Part shown: positions 1 to 7,262 of the stretch, piece after piece | Numbering within the stretch: position 1 is the first letter of the stretch | How the letters are laid out: every line of letters begins with the position of its first letter | Assembly (NCBI GenBank): GCA_030673995.1 | Contig: DAOUYU010000011.1 | Location: forward strand, 1-16,603 | DNA length: 16,603 bases | Reading direction: 5' to 3' | From: Candidatus Aminicenantota bacterium | GTDB lineage: Bacteria > Acidobacteriota > Aminicenantia > Aminicenantales > Aminicenantaceae | Made by a program: the position numbers and the translations under genes | The notes under the pieces: generated by a model | What the model was told of the DNA's origin: nothing | The model's input: the letters and a program-made list of their open reading frames with translations, nothing else | The model's database searches: none

Positions 1-1
1 C

Positions 2-361
2 CAGGTTAAGGACCTTTCTGAGAAAATGGGTAAAGTTCCTGTGGAAGCGAATGACTTTCCAGGATTTATCTCTAACAGAGTTTTGATCCCCATGATCAAC
101 GAGGCTGTTTATGCCTTGATGGAGGGAGTGGGTACAGCAGAGGCTATTGATACAGTGATGAAGCTGGGTATGAACCATCCAATGGGTCCTTTAGCCCTGG
201 CCGATCTCATTGGACTGGATGTTTGCCTCAACATCATGGAAGTCCTCTATGAGGGCTTTAAGGATTCAAAATACAGGCCGTGTCCACTGCTGAGAAAGAT
301 GGTGGATGCCGGATATCTTGGCCGCAAGACTGGCAAAGGGTTTTATGATTATAATATATAA
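2..361 (+). CDS. 3-hydroxyacyl-CoA dehydrogenase (3-hydroxybutyryl-CoA dehydrogenase type), C-terminal part
   Basis: This is the 5'-truncated end of a gene, 119 codons before the TAA stop. The reading frame is open to the left edge of the window, so the internal ATG at 26 is not the start. The stretch with NDFPGFISNRVLIPMINEA, the GMNHPMGPLALADLIGLD block and the ending GRKTGKGFYDY are typical of the all-helical C-terminal domain of 3-hydroxyacyl-CoA dehydrogenases. That domain forms the dimer interface and closes over the substrate. The family oxidises (S)-3-hydroxyacyl-CoA with NAD+ in beta-oxidation, or works in the reverse direction in butyrate metabolism. The NAD-binding Rossmann domain lies outside the window. 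The short length and the GxGFYDY ending favour the single-function, short-chain (Hbd/PaaH-like) type over the fused FadB type, but the exact substrate cannot be told. Confidence 0.9.
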   Translation, partial: QVKDLSEKMGKVPVEANDFPGFISNRVLIPMINEAVYALMEGVGTAEAIDTVMKLGMNHPMGPLALADLIGLDVCLNIMEVLYEGFKDSKYRPCPLLRKMVDAGYLGRKTGKGFYDYNI

Positions 362-484
362 GAATAGGCATGGAAGCTCCTGGCGTTCAGTTTTTATTTG
401 ATTATTATTAAAGAGGAGAAAAAAATAAGAACGGAAAGCACGTTTTAATAACAAAAATAAACTACTTTATTGGGGGAGGATAAA

Positions 485-1546
485 ATGACAGAAGAATCCG
501 AACAAAAACAGGCATCGAGAAACAGGGCGATCGAGGCTGCTCTGTCTCAAATAGAAAAGCAATTCGGCAAAGGGTCGGTGATGAAGCTGGGACAGAAAGA
601 AGCCGCAGTTAAAGTGCCTGCAATCCCTACAGGCTCCATCGCTTTTGATTTAAGCTTAGGCATTGGAGGATTTCCGAGAGGAAGGGTTGTTGAGGTCTTC
701 GGTCCTGAAGCTACCGGGAAGACAACTTTAGTTCTTCATGTCATTGCCGAAGCTCAAAAACAGGGCGGCCAGGCCGCCTTTATTGATGCCGAGCACGCTA
801 TGGATCCGGCGTATGCATCCAGCGTGGGAGTTGACATAGACAATCTTCTTATCTCTCAACCGGATTATGGAGAGCAGGCACTGGAGATTGCCGAGGTTCT
901 TGTCCGCAGCGGAGCCGTGGATGTCATTGCTATTGACTCTGTGGCTGCCTTGGTGCCCAAGGCAGAGCTTGAAGGAGAGATGGGAGATGCCCATATGGGT
1001 CTTCAGGCCCGGCTTATGTCTCAGGCTTTGAGGAAGCTCACGGCTATTGTCAGCCGTTCAAAAACATGTTTTATTTTTGTTAACCAGATAAGGGAAAGAA
1101 TCGGATTTTTCCTGGGAAATCCTGAGACGACAACGGGAGGAAGGGCGCTGAAGTTCTACTCTTCAATGAGGATCGATATCAGGAGACTGGCAACCATAAA
1201 GGAAGGAGAAAAGGTTATCGGTAACAGAGTAAAGGTGAAAATCGTCAAGAATAAAGTGGCTCCTCCTTTCAGAATCGCTCAGTTTGACATCATATATGGC
1301 GAGGGAATCTCAAGAGAAGGTGATTTGGTTGACTGCGCAGTTGATATAAACCTTATCGAGAAAGCCGGAACCTGGTACTCTTATAAGGGAGAACGATTAG
1401 GCCAGGGAAGAGAAAATGTCAAAAAACTATTAAGAGAGAATGAGGAGCTGGCCTCTCAACTGGAGGCAGAAATAAGAAAAGAAATGGGGCTCGTTCCTGC
1501 AGAAAGACCCAAAGAAAAGGCAAAAGAAAAACCTGCCGAAGCGTAA
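485..1546 (+). CDS. recA: RecA recombinase
   Basis: RecA is the ATP-dependent DNA strand-exchange protein, coprotease for LexA and centre of homologous recombination. The start is taken as ATG 485, because GGGGGAGGA at 472-480 lies just upstream at normal spacing; a TTG at 470 would overlap that ribosome-binding site. The protein has 353 residues, the usual length. Visible are the Walker A loop GPEATGKT (73-80), the catalytic glutamate in IDAEH (E103), the Walker B strand DVIAID (146-151), and the L2 DNA-binding loop with GNPETTTGG (211-219). The C-terminal domain is followed by a Lys/Glu/Pro-rich tail (338-353) rather than the strongly acidic tail of the E. coli protein. It follows the dehydrogenase gene by 123 bp and no recX or lexA is adjacent in the window. 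I saw no clear LexA box upstream. Confidence 0.98.
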   Translation: MTEESEQKQASRNRAIEAALSQIEKQFGKGSVMKLGQKEAAVKVPAIPTGSIAFDLSLGIGGFPRGRVVEVFGPEATGKTTLVLHVIAEAQKQGGQAAFIDAEHAMDPAYASSVGVDIDNLLISQPDYGEQALEIAEVLVRSGAVDVIAIDSVAALVPKAELEGEMGDAHMGLQARLMSQALRKLTAIVSRSKTCFIFVNQIRERIGFFLGNPETTTGGRALKFYSSMRIDIRRLATIKEGEKVIGNRVKVKIVKNKVAPPFRIAQFDIIYGEGISREGDLVDCAVDINLIEKAGTWYSYKGERLGQGRENVKKLLRENEELASQLEAEIRKEMGLVPAERPKEKAKEKPAEA

Positions 1547-1591
1547 TCTGGTCCTATCATTCCCTGATTTGAATATCGGGGAAAGAGCTCT

Positions 1592-3772
1592 TCAGGGATT
1601 TAAAAAAACCCATCCCCTATTCGGACTCCTTTTGATTTTTTTCTTTTCTTTTTTAAGCCTTTCAATCTGTCTTTTAGCTTCCTCCAGTTTGGGGTCAATC
1701 TCCAGTGCTTTTTTGAAGCAGTCTCGAGCTTTTTCCTTTTGACCGTGTTTAAGGTACATGGTACCAACATTCATATGAAGCTTAGAATTCTTGGGATAAA
1801 GTTTTAAAGCGATGTCTGCCAGTGCAAAGATTTCTTTTACTTTTTTTGAGTTCTCCAGCTGCCTTGATAGGGAAGAAAATTGGTCCAGGCTTACACCGGG
1901 ATGCTCGGGATCGAGAACAAAGGCTCTTTTAAAGAGTTTTTTGGCTTTGTCCGCATTGCCCGCCCAGATGTATGCTGTTGCCAGGCTACTCAGGGCCGAT
2001 GGTGAATTGGGATAGAGTTCAAAGCCTAGCTTGTAAATTTTAAGAGAATTCTGGATGTCCCTTTTCCGCAGGTAATGGCGCCCAGCTCGTGCTATATCCG
2101 CGTTGAAGTCCGGATAGAGAGTTCGACGGGAGAAAATCTTTTTCAATTTTGGTTCCAGCTCATTAAAGTCTGTGTTGACTGTTATATTCAATTTCCGGAC
2201 AAAATCGGTATAGGTTGATGACCATTCTTTTTCCCAGTGGGAGATCAATTTTTCGAAACTTTCATTGAATTTATATTTCCTTCGATTCGGAGGCCATTTT
2301 TTACTGATTTTGATGTAGTCATTGAAGAAAGCTAAAGGCCCGGTTTTGTGATATCTCTGGAGTATTTCTTCCCCCAGGTTTTCCTTCAGCGCGGATGCCA
2401 TGAAGGTTCCGATTTTTATAAGCGCTTGATCTGAGGCCGGATGAAAGCCTTCATTGATTTTCTTCCTTCCTTCCTTGAAATTCTTACGCAGGGCCTTCTC
2501 ATCAAAGTGCTTCTGAAAATAGGAGAAGGCTTTTGCCAGGTCTCTTTCATCCTTTGCTATGTGGACTTCATGCCAGTCAAAACGGCTCATTCCGAAAGAG
2601 AACATAGAGGCACAGCTGTCATAAATGGCCTGTCCTGTTTTGTCAGAGACATAAGTGAGGCTGTCAAGATCTTCATCCAGGACGAATTCTGCCAGCCGCT
2701 TGACATAAGGCATAAGATTGAGCCTTTCCAGGTTAGTAGCGATGGCGATGGCAAACTCCTCGGTAGGGAAGATAAGAAGATGGGTTCTCGTTTCAGGCTG
2801 GGAACCTCCGTGGCTTACCTGGAAATGGCCTCTCCATGGCTGAACGCGCCATCCCATGCCGTAGCCTGTAAAAAGCCCATCACGGGTAGCCATGGATGTG
2901 AACATCTGCTTCCATGTTTGTTTTTTTAGGAGCTTGCGGTCCATTATTCCCCGGGCATACTTGAGCAGGTCAACAACAGTAGAACGGGTCCCTCCTCCAG
3001 CAAAGCGGCTTGAGACGTCAACGTATTCTGAATTCTTGATATTGCCGCCCATAAGACGGTATCCCTTGACCCGGTTCGGAATGAGGGCCACTGGGTTGTC
3101 CAGTCGAGAATCCTTCATGTCGAGAGGGTCGAAAATATGTTTTTTGATGTATTGGCCGTAGGATTGTCCTGAAGCTCCTTCGACAACCGCCCCAAGGAGA
3201 TTATAGCCGTAACTTGAATAATTGTATTTGGTTCCAGGTTCGGCAACCAGGTCAAAATCCTGAAAAACGGCCAGGGCTTCTTTTGTGTTTTTGTGCACTT
3301 TTATACGCCCCTCAACAGCGTAGTTTTTGTAATGACTGATTCCGCCTAAATGACCCAAAACCAGGCGGACGGTGACAGGCCACTTCTTTTTAGGAAAATT
3401 GGAGACATAGGCTTGGACTTCTGCATCGAGGTCGATTTTCCCCTCTTCAACCATCTGAAGCACTGCGATTGCCGTAATGGTCTTGGTTATGGAAGCCAGA
3501 CGGTAAGAGCTTTCCGGTTTAGCCGGAACACTATTTTCCAGGTCAGAAAAGCCGAAGGCTTTTGTCCAGGTAAAATCGCCCTTTATGAGACCGACAGAAA
3601 GGCCGGGAGCCTTGTCCAGGGTCATCTGGCACTTCACGAATTTTTCGAATTCCTTTATAGCTTCTGCAAGGGAAGACTCCGCCCGTACTTCTGAAGCCCC
3701 AAGATTGCTGCTGAGGGCGGTCCATAATAGGAAAAGGGTGGCGAAGAGAATGGAATTTAATCGTCTTTTCAT
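1592..3772 (-). CDS. Exported beta-lactamase-fold serine hydrolase with C-terminal TPR repeats
   Basis: The start is taken as the ATG at 3772: GGGAGGT lies about 9 bp upstream, and translation from there begins with a signal peptide (MKRR, hydrophobic 7-21, Ala-rich exit near 26-31). A longer frame runs upstream into the nhaC gene and is not credible. The protein has 726 residues. Residues about 35-365 are a class C beta-lactamase/serine hydrolase (peptidase S12-like) domain with nucleophile motif SITK (94-97), second motif YSS (185-187, where YxN is commoner) and third motif HGG (321-323). Residues about 366-550 have no recognised family. Residues about 555-700 hold TPR-like repeats (near 557-590, 592-625, 664-697), with a basic tail. 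The family includes D-aminopeptidases, esterases and PBP-like enzymes, so the substrate is unknown. It acts outside the cytoplasm. It follows nhaC by 31 bp and probably shares its transcript. Confidence 0.88.
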   Translation of the reverse strand: MKRRLNSILFATLFLLWTALSSNLGASEVRAESSLAEAIKEFEKFVKCQMTLDKAPGLSVGLIKGDFTWTKAFGFSDLENSVPAKPESSYRLASITKTITAIAVLQMVEEGKIDLDAEVQAYVSNFPKKKWPVTVRLVLGHLGGISHYKNYAVEGRIKVHKNTKEALAVFQDFDLVAEPGTKYNYSSYGYNLLGAVVEGASGQSYGQYIKKHIFDPLDMKDSRLDNPVALIPNRVKGYRLMGGNIKNSEYVDVSSRFAGGGTRSTVVDLLKYARGIMDRKLLKKQTWKQMFTSMATRDGLFTGYGMGWRVQPWRGHFQVSHGGSQPETRTHLLIFPTEEFAIAIATNLERLNLMPYVKRLAEFVLDEDLDSLTYVSDKTGQAIYDSCASMFSFGMSRFDWHEVHIAKDERDLAKAFSYFQKHFDEKALRKNFKEGRKKINEGFHPASDQALIKIGTFMASALKENLGEEILQRYHKTGPLAFFNDYIKISKKWPPNRRKYKFNESFEKLISHWEKEWSSTYTDFVRKLNITVNTDFNELEPKLKKIFSRRTLYPDFNADIARAGRHYLRKRDIQNSLKIYKLGFELYPNSPSALSSLATAYIWAGNADKAKKLFKRAFVLDPEHPGVSLDQFSSLSRQLENSKKVKEIFALADIALKLYPKNSKLHMNVGTMYLKHGQKEKARDCFKKALEIDPKLEEAKRQIERLKKEKKKIKRSPNRGWVFLNP

Positions 3773-3803
3773 GAAATTCGACCTCCCATCTCTAATGAAA
3801 TTA

Positions 3804-5222
3804 TCATAAAACAAAACCAAAGATGAGGAAGAGAAGCAATGCCACTGTTGCGGCCGCAAAAGCATATGGAAGCTGGGTTCTCACATGGTCAATATGGTCT
3901 GTTGCTGAAGCCATGGAGGAGATGATTGTTGTATCTGAAATAGGAGAACAGTGGTCGCCAAAAACTCCTCCACTCAGAACAGCGGCTATGACCAGGCCCG
4001 GATGAAGCCCGATTATTTGAATCATAGGAACAGCGATGGGGATCATGATGGCAAAGGTTCCCCAGGAGGTTCCGGTGGAAAAAGCGATGAAACAGGAGAC
4101 AAGGAAAACAACTGCGGGAATGATACCGGGAGCAAGAGTGGATTTGATGGCATTGGCAACAAAAGGTCCAGTGCCTAACGTGTCGCAGGTATCGCCGATG
4201 GCAAAGGCCAGTATCATCAAGATTGCCACAGGAATAAGTCCCCCAACTCCTTTCATGAAGATATCTGTGATCTCTCTCACCTTCATTAGACCCTGAGCTC
4301 TGTAGGCAACGGCTCCAACAAAAAGTCCTGCAATAACAGCCCAGAGGACAGAGACTGAACCAGAACCCTCCATTAAATTTCCCTCTCCGGTAATAAGCAG
4401 GACGACAGGCATTATAATGACCATCGTTGCTACAGGAAGAATCATGTTTAAGGCACGAAGGGGGACTCCTTCTTTGGCTTCCATTGAAACAACTTCAGTG
4501 GACATGAGAGGTTCGGCTCCATCACGGAGGAGTTTGTTTTCGACTCTAACTCTGTGTTCCGCTTTTTTCATGGGGCCTATATTTTTTTCTGTGAGCACTA
4601 CGATCAAAACAAGAAGAAGAGCTAAGATCGCGTAGAAATTAAAGGGTATAGATGCGACCAGATATCTTACGGGATTTTCCACTCCCTGTTTTGCCAGAAG
4701 CCCGATAATGAGAGCTCCCCAGGCGTTTAAAGGGAGAAGAACGCATTTTGGCGCAGATGTTGAATCAAGAATATAGCTCAGCTTCTCGCGGGAAATCTTA
4801 AGCCTGTCGAAGATGGGCCTAGCTACGGCTCCGGAGATCAGAACACATATACTGGATTCAATGAAGATAATAATTCCAAGAAACCAGGCAAGAAGGCCAG
4901 CCCGTTTTCTTGTCCTGACCAATCCTTTTCCGACCACCCAGTTGACAAAGCCTTTCATCCCTCCGGAATACTGAGTGAAGGTGATGATTGCCCCAATCAT
5001 GGCGCTGAAAAGGATAACTCTGGTGTTATCCTCATCTTTGAACACTGAGATAAGGGCGCTGATAGCCTGGGTCAGGCCAGAGAGGGGATTCCAGGAATGG
5101 ATAATGGTCCATCCCAGCCAGATGCCCAGGATCAGGGATATGTAGACATGTTTTGTTTTTATTGCGAGAAAAATGGCAAGAAGAGGAGGAAGGACGGAAA
5201 GCCAGCCGTATGTATCCATCAT
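3804..5222 (-). CDS. NhaC-family Na+/H+ antiporter
   Basis: This is a 472-residue polytopic membrane protein of the NhaC family, which exchanges cytoplasmic Na+ for H+; some relatives exchange malate/lactate or other organic solutes. The family marks are the N-terminal LPPLLAIFLAIKTKHVYISL block (10-30), STGTSWGTF (382-390) and the strongly conserved GDHCSPISDTT (422-432) followed by DHIDHVRTQLPYA. Hydrophobic segments fill the protein except for a charged cytoplasmic-type loop at about 212-255. The start is uncertain: ATGs at 5222 and 5219 give a family-typical N-terminus but have only a weak upstream AAAGAA. An ATG at 5279 would add 19 residues without a better ribosome-binding site. Its upstream region carries a 68-bp repeat element. 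The hydrolase/TPR gene follows on the same strand. The exported ion cannot be told. Confidence 0.9.
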   Translation of the reverse strand: MMDTYGWLSVLPPLLAIFLAIKTKHVYISLILGIWLGWTIIHSWNPLSGLTQAISALISVFKDEDNTRVILFSAMIGAIITFTQYSGGMKGFVNWVVGKGLVRTRKRAGLLAWFLGIIIFIESSICVLISGAVARPIFDRLKISREKLSYILDSTSAPKCVLLPLNAWGALIIGLLAKQGVENPVRYLVASIPFNFYAILALLLVLIVVLTEKNIGPMKKAEHRVRVENKLLRDGAEPLMSTEVVSMEAKEGVPLRALNMILPVATMVIIMPVVLLITGEGNLMEGSGSVSVLWAVIAGLFVGAVAYRAQGLMKVREITDIFMKGVGGLIPVAILMILAFAIGDTCDTLGTGPFVANAIKSTLAPGIIPAVVFLVSCFIAFSTGTSWGTFAIMIPIAVPMIQIIGLHPGLVIAAVLSGGVFGDHCSPISDTTIISSMASATDHIDHVRTQLPYAFAAATVALLLFLIFGFVL

Positions 5223-5327
5223 CGGTTCTTTACAAGAGAGACATATATCATCGAAAAAATGAGATGTCAAATTCCTCATATATAGCAATTGATTGTCAGC
5301 GAATTGGAAATGCTTTCAGGGATTCAA

Positions 5328-5395
5328 CCTGGATTATTCACGAGTCGAGGTTGCTACAGATGCGAGGCGTCGGCATATCTTATGAATAAGTCAGG
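5328..5395 (+). repeat. 68-bp internally deleted copy of the dispersed inverted-terminal repeat element
   Basis: The left end starts CCTGGATTATTCACGAGTCG and stays similar to the long copies at 7012 and 10373 for about 40 bp. The right end is TGAATAAGTCAGG, close to the TGAATAATTCAGG right end of the long copies. The structured core and about 180 bp of interior are missing. The flanking tetranucleotides (TCAA and ATAA) do not match, so no target duplication is visible. It lies in the intergenic region between the nhaC start and the transposase gene. Confidence 0.8.
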
Positions 5396-5485
5396 ATAAA
5401 AAGATGAATGTATAAATGAGAAAATAATAAAAAAAATCATGTCTTCTTTATGTGGATCATTCCTTTGATCGGGTGGAGGTAATAA

Positions 5486-5518
5486 GTGACTGGATTCATT
5501 GATAAAGAGTTTTTTTGA
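5486..5518 (+). CDS. Possible 10-codon leader upstream of the transposase ORF
   Basis: GGAGGT at 5475-5480 is the best ribosome-binding site in this region. At five-base spacing it serves a GTG at 5486. That frame runs ten codons and stops at TGA 5516-5518, directly after a run of seven T (5511-5517), eight bases before the transposase ATG at 5526. A +1 slip, or loss of one T, would join it to the transposase frame. It may therefore be a leader peptide, the true start of the transposase with an indel, or chance. Confidence 0.25.
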   Translation: MTGFIDKEFF

Positions 5519-5525
5519 GAAGGAA

Positions 5526-6062
5526 ATGGCTATCGAGATCTCAGAAAATTTCAAACAGAGTTCAATTTTATTTAAAAGTTATGATTATTCTTCACCAAGA
5601 GTATATTTTCTGACAGTCTGTTCAGGTAATAGAATTTGCTATTTCGGAAATATTGTCGATGGAATAATGATCTCATTCCCAACTTGCGAAATTGTTCAAA
5701 AAATTTGGACAAGACTTCCGGAAAAATTTACCTTCGTTGACCTTGATGCATTCATCATCATGCCGAATCATATCCATGGAATCATTGTTCTTAATAATGA
5801 GGACAGGGATTTGATTCACCGCAAGGTCATCCGGTTCTTCAAAGCAAAATCAGCGAAAACCATTCAAGACAATTGCTTTCCCCATTTCGATTGGCAGCAT
5901 AGTTATTACGAGCATGTTGTGCGGTCGACGGAAGAATTAAATGCTATGAGGCATTATATCATAAATAATCCAATGAGATGGGCCTTGGATAGAGAAAATC
6001 AGCTGTCCAGAAATTTCAACATGGATTTAAATGAATACTATAGAGATATTTTAAAGAAGTAA
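5526..6062 (+). CDS. REP-associated tyrosine transposase (RAYT, Y1/HUH superfamily)
   Basis: From ATG 5526 the protein has 178 residues. The family marks are the opening YDYSSPRVYFLTVCS (19-33), the metal-binding HUH motif in IIMPNHIHGIIVL (HIH, 82-84), WQHSYYEHVVRS (123-134) and the closing YIINNPMRW (144-152). In Y1 transposases a tyrosine after the HUH attacks single-stranded DNA; Y127 or Y128 are candidates, but I cannot fix which. RAYTs are usually single-copy, domesticated relatives of IS200/IS605 TnpA that process REP palindromes. The start is uncertain: ATG 5526 has AAGG only two bases upstream, TTG 5499 is also in frame, and the strong GGAGGT at 5475-5480 serves another frame. It ends 11 bp from the end of the convergent gene. 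No accessory TnpB is present. Confidence 0.85.
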   Translation: MAIEISENFKQSSILFKSYDYSSPRVYFLTVCSGNRICYFGNIVDGIMISFPTCEIVQKIWTRLPEKFTFVDLDAFIIMPNHIHGIIVLNNEDRDLIHRKVIRFFKAKSAKTIQDNCFPHFDWQHSYYEHVVRSTEELNAMRHYIINNPMRWALDRENQLSRNFNMDLNEYYRDILKK

Positions 6063-6073
6063 AACTATTGCTT

Positions 6074-6805
6074 TCATGTTTTTCTATTGAGATATGCGAG
6101 CCCTTTATCCGTTATTTCATACCAGACTTTATACCCGGTGGATGCATCTGATTTAGTTATGAAATTGTATTTCTCAAGACCATTAATAATTGAATCGAAG
6201 GCAATTTTGTCTTTTTTGGGATAAACCATTCTGTAGAGTTGATGCAGTCCTTCTTTTTGGTAGGTTCTGTCTGGTTCGTCACCTATTGCTCTGAGAATAA
6301 AAATGTATTCTTCTGTAAGCTTTATTGATATATCGATCTCTATTTTTTCCTCAGGCTTTGTAATGACTTCTATCTCTGGTAATCCTTTTTCTGTCTTGGG
6401 TTCTGCTTCAATTTTTTCTTCTGGTGTTTTTGGTTTTGATCTTATCTCAGGTTCTGGTTTCTCCCCAGGGTGGGGACCTGGCCCATGCCATTCTGATTTT
6501 TCTATCTCCAGATACTTCCCTTCTTTTTTAGGCTTTTCTGTCACAAGCTTTTTTTTCTTATGATCTACTCTAATTTCCTCCGCTGTTCTTTTGAGTTCCA
6601 GTCTCTTATCAATTTTTTGAACATGGTATTTAACATCTTCAAGTTCGTATTTTAATTTTTTTCTTAGTCTTCTGTTCACAATAAGCAGCCAGATGAGAAG
6701 AAGCAATATAGCTAAAAAAGCAAGGTTTTGAACTCTCAGATTGCTAATAAAATTAAACAGTTCTCCCAGGAAACCGAGAACTGGTTTCGCTATTTTATCA
6801 ATCAT
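6074..6805 (-). CDS. Membrane-anchored protein with charged linker and C-terminal winged-helix-like domain; function unknown
   Basis: I do not recognise this 243-residue protein. Its N-terminus (1-25) is amphipathic, followed by one clear membrane segment (about 28-44) and a positively charged NRRLRKK (44-50), which predicts a cytoplasmic C-terminus. Residues about 50-80 look like a short coiled coil, and 85-155 form a Lys/Glu/Pro-rich linker. Residues about 162-243 look like a compact helical domain ending in a beta-hairpin and YEITDKGLAYLNRK. That pattern, helices then a wing then TxKGxxYL, is typical of winged-helix transcriptional regulators. A membrane-tethered sensor or DNA-binding protein is possible. 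ATG 6805 lacks a strong ribosome-binding site, but a good sigma-70-like promoter lies upstream. It is not in an operon and converges on the transposase gene. Confidence 0.65.
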   Translation of the reverse strand: MIDKIAKPVLGFLGELFNFISNLRVQNLAFLAILLLLIWLLIVNRRLRKKLKYELEDVKYHVQKIDKRLELKRTAEEIRVDHKKKKLVTEKPKKEGKYLEIEKSEWHGPGPHPGEKPEPEIRSKPKTPEEKIEAEPKTEKGLPEIEVITKPEEKIEIDISIKLTEEYIFILRAIGDEPDRTYQKEGLHQLYRMVYPKKDKIAFDSIINGLEKYNFITKSDASTGYKVWYEITDKGLAYLNRKT

Positions 6806-6876
6806 GATTGCTGCTGAGTCTTTATCGCCGAACTAAATATTTCGCAGTATAATAGTTTTCTCCCATACTTTTCCCA

Positions 6877-6905
6877 ATTCTACAATAATTACCACCCGTT
6901 GTCCA
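6877..6905 (-). promoter_or_regulatory. Sigma-70-like promoter for the membrane-anchored protein gene
   Basis: Read on the minus strand, TGGACA (6900-6905) and TAGAAT (6877-6882) are separated by exactly 17 bp. Each differs from the consensus hexamer at one position. The predicted transcript starts about 65 bases before the ATG at 6805. Confidence 0.5.
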
Positions 6906-7011
6906 AGGAAAAATTTCCTCTTTTTCCGCTTCAATTTTGATTTTTTAACACTTTTTGATGTGATTTTGACATAACTGGGAAAGTGCAGCGAAAACTATGT
7001 CGATATACTAG

Positions 7012-7262
7012 CCTGGATTATTCACGAGTCGAGATTACTGTAGCGGCGAGGCCGCGGCCCATGAAGCTGTAGTGATCTACCGCGAATGGGCTGCAACGAA
7101 GCCGATGCGGTGAGATCGGCTCGCCCGTAGGGTAAAAAATGCCGATAGAAAAAAAGGAACTTAAAAAAGGCGACACAACTTGATCTACTGAAAAAGCATG
7201 ATAATGTGGAGATATCACGGATAATAAATATTAGTATCGGCAGTTTTTATGAATAATTCAGG
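7012..7262 (+). repeat. Long dispersed element, copy A (251 bp, MITE-like, with structured left half)
   Basis: The ends are imperfect inverted repeats: CCTGGATTATTCA on the left and TGAATAATTCAGG on the right. With flanks included, TAGCCTGRATTATTCA is mirrored at 7009-7024 and 7250-7265. The flanks CTAG and CTAC share three bases, a possible target duplication. The element encodes no protein. Positions 7012-7145 match copy B (10240-10373, opposite strand) with seven differences in 134. The middle is diverged, and the last 22 bp match again. The left half can fold: outer stem GGCGAG/CTCGCC (7045-7050 with 7120-7125), hairpin 7055-7062/7086-7093 enclosing GTAG/CTAC (7069-7072/7077-7080), and hairpin 7100-7106/7115-7121. 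The right end abuts the uvrA stop codon. Confidence 0.85.

Noticed and set aside
429..445. GAAC and GTTT upstream of recA as a LexA box
   Set aside because: The half-sites are nine bases apart and the right one is imperfect; it fits neither the GAAC-N4-GTTC nor the CTGT-N8-ACAG type.
1561..1598. TCCCTGA/TCAGGGA inverted repeat between recA and the hydrolase gene as a terminator
   Set aside because: The loop is 24 bases and the sequence after the hairpin is A-rich rather than T-rich on the plus strand. On the minus strand the T-run precedes the hairpin.
3773..3865. Longer N-terminus for the serine hydrolase starting at 3865
   Set aside because: It would overlap nhaC by about 60 bp and bury the signal peptide; the ATG at 3772 has a good ribosome-binding site.
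7018..7218. 66-codon minus-strand ORF inside copy A
   Set aside because: It is not preserved in copy B, lacks a ribosome-binding site and overlaps the palindromic core.
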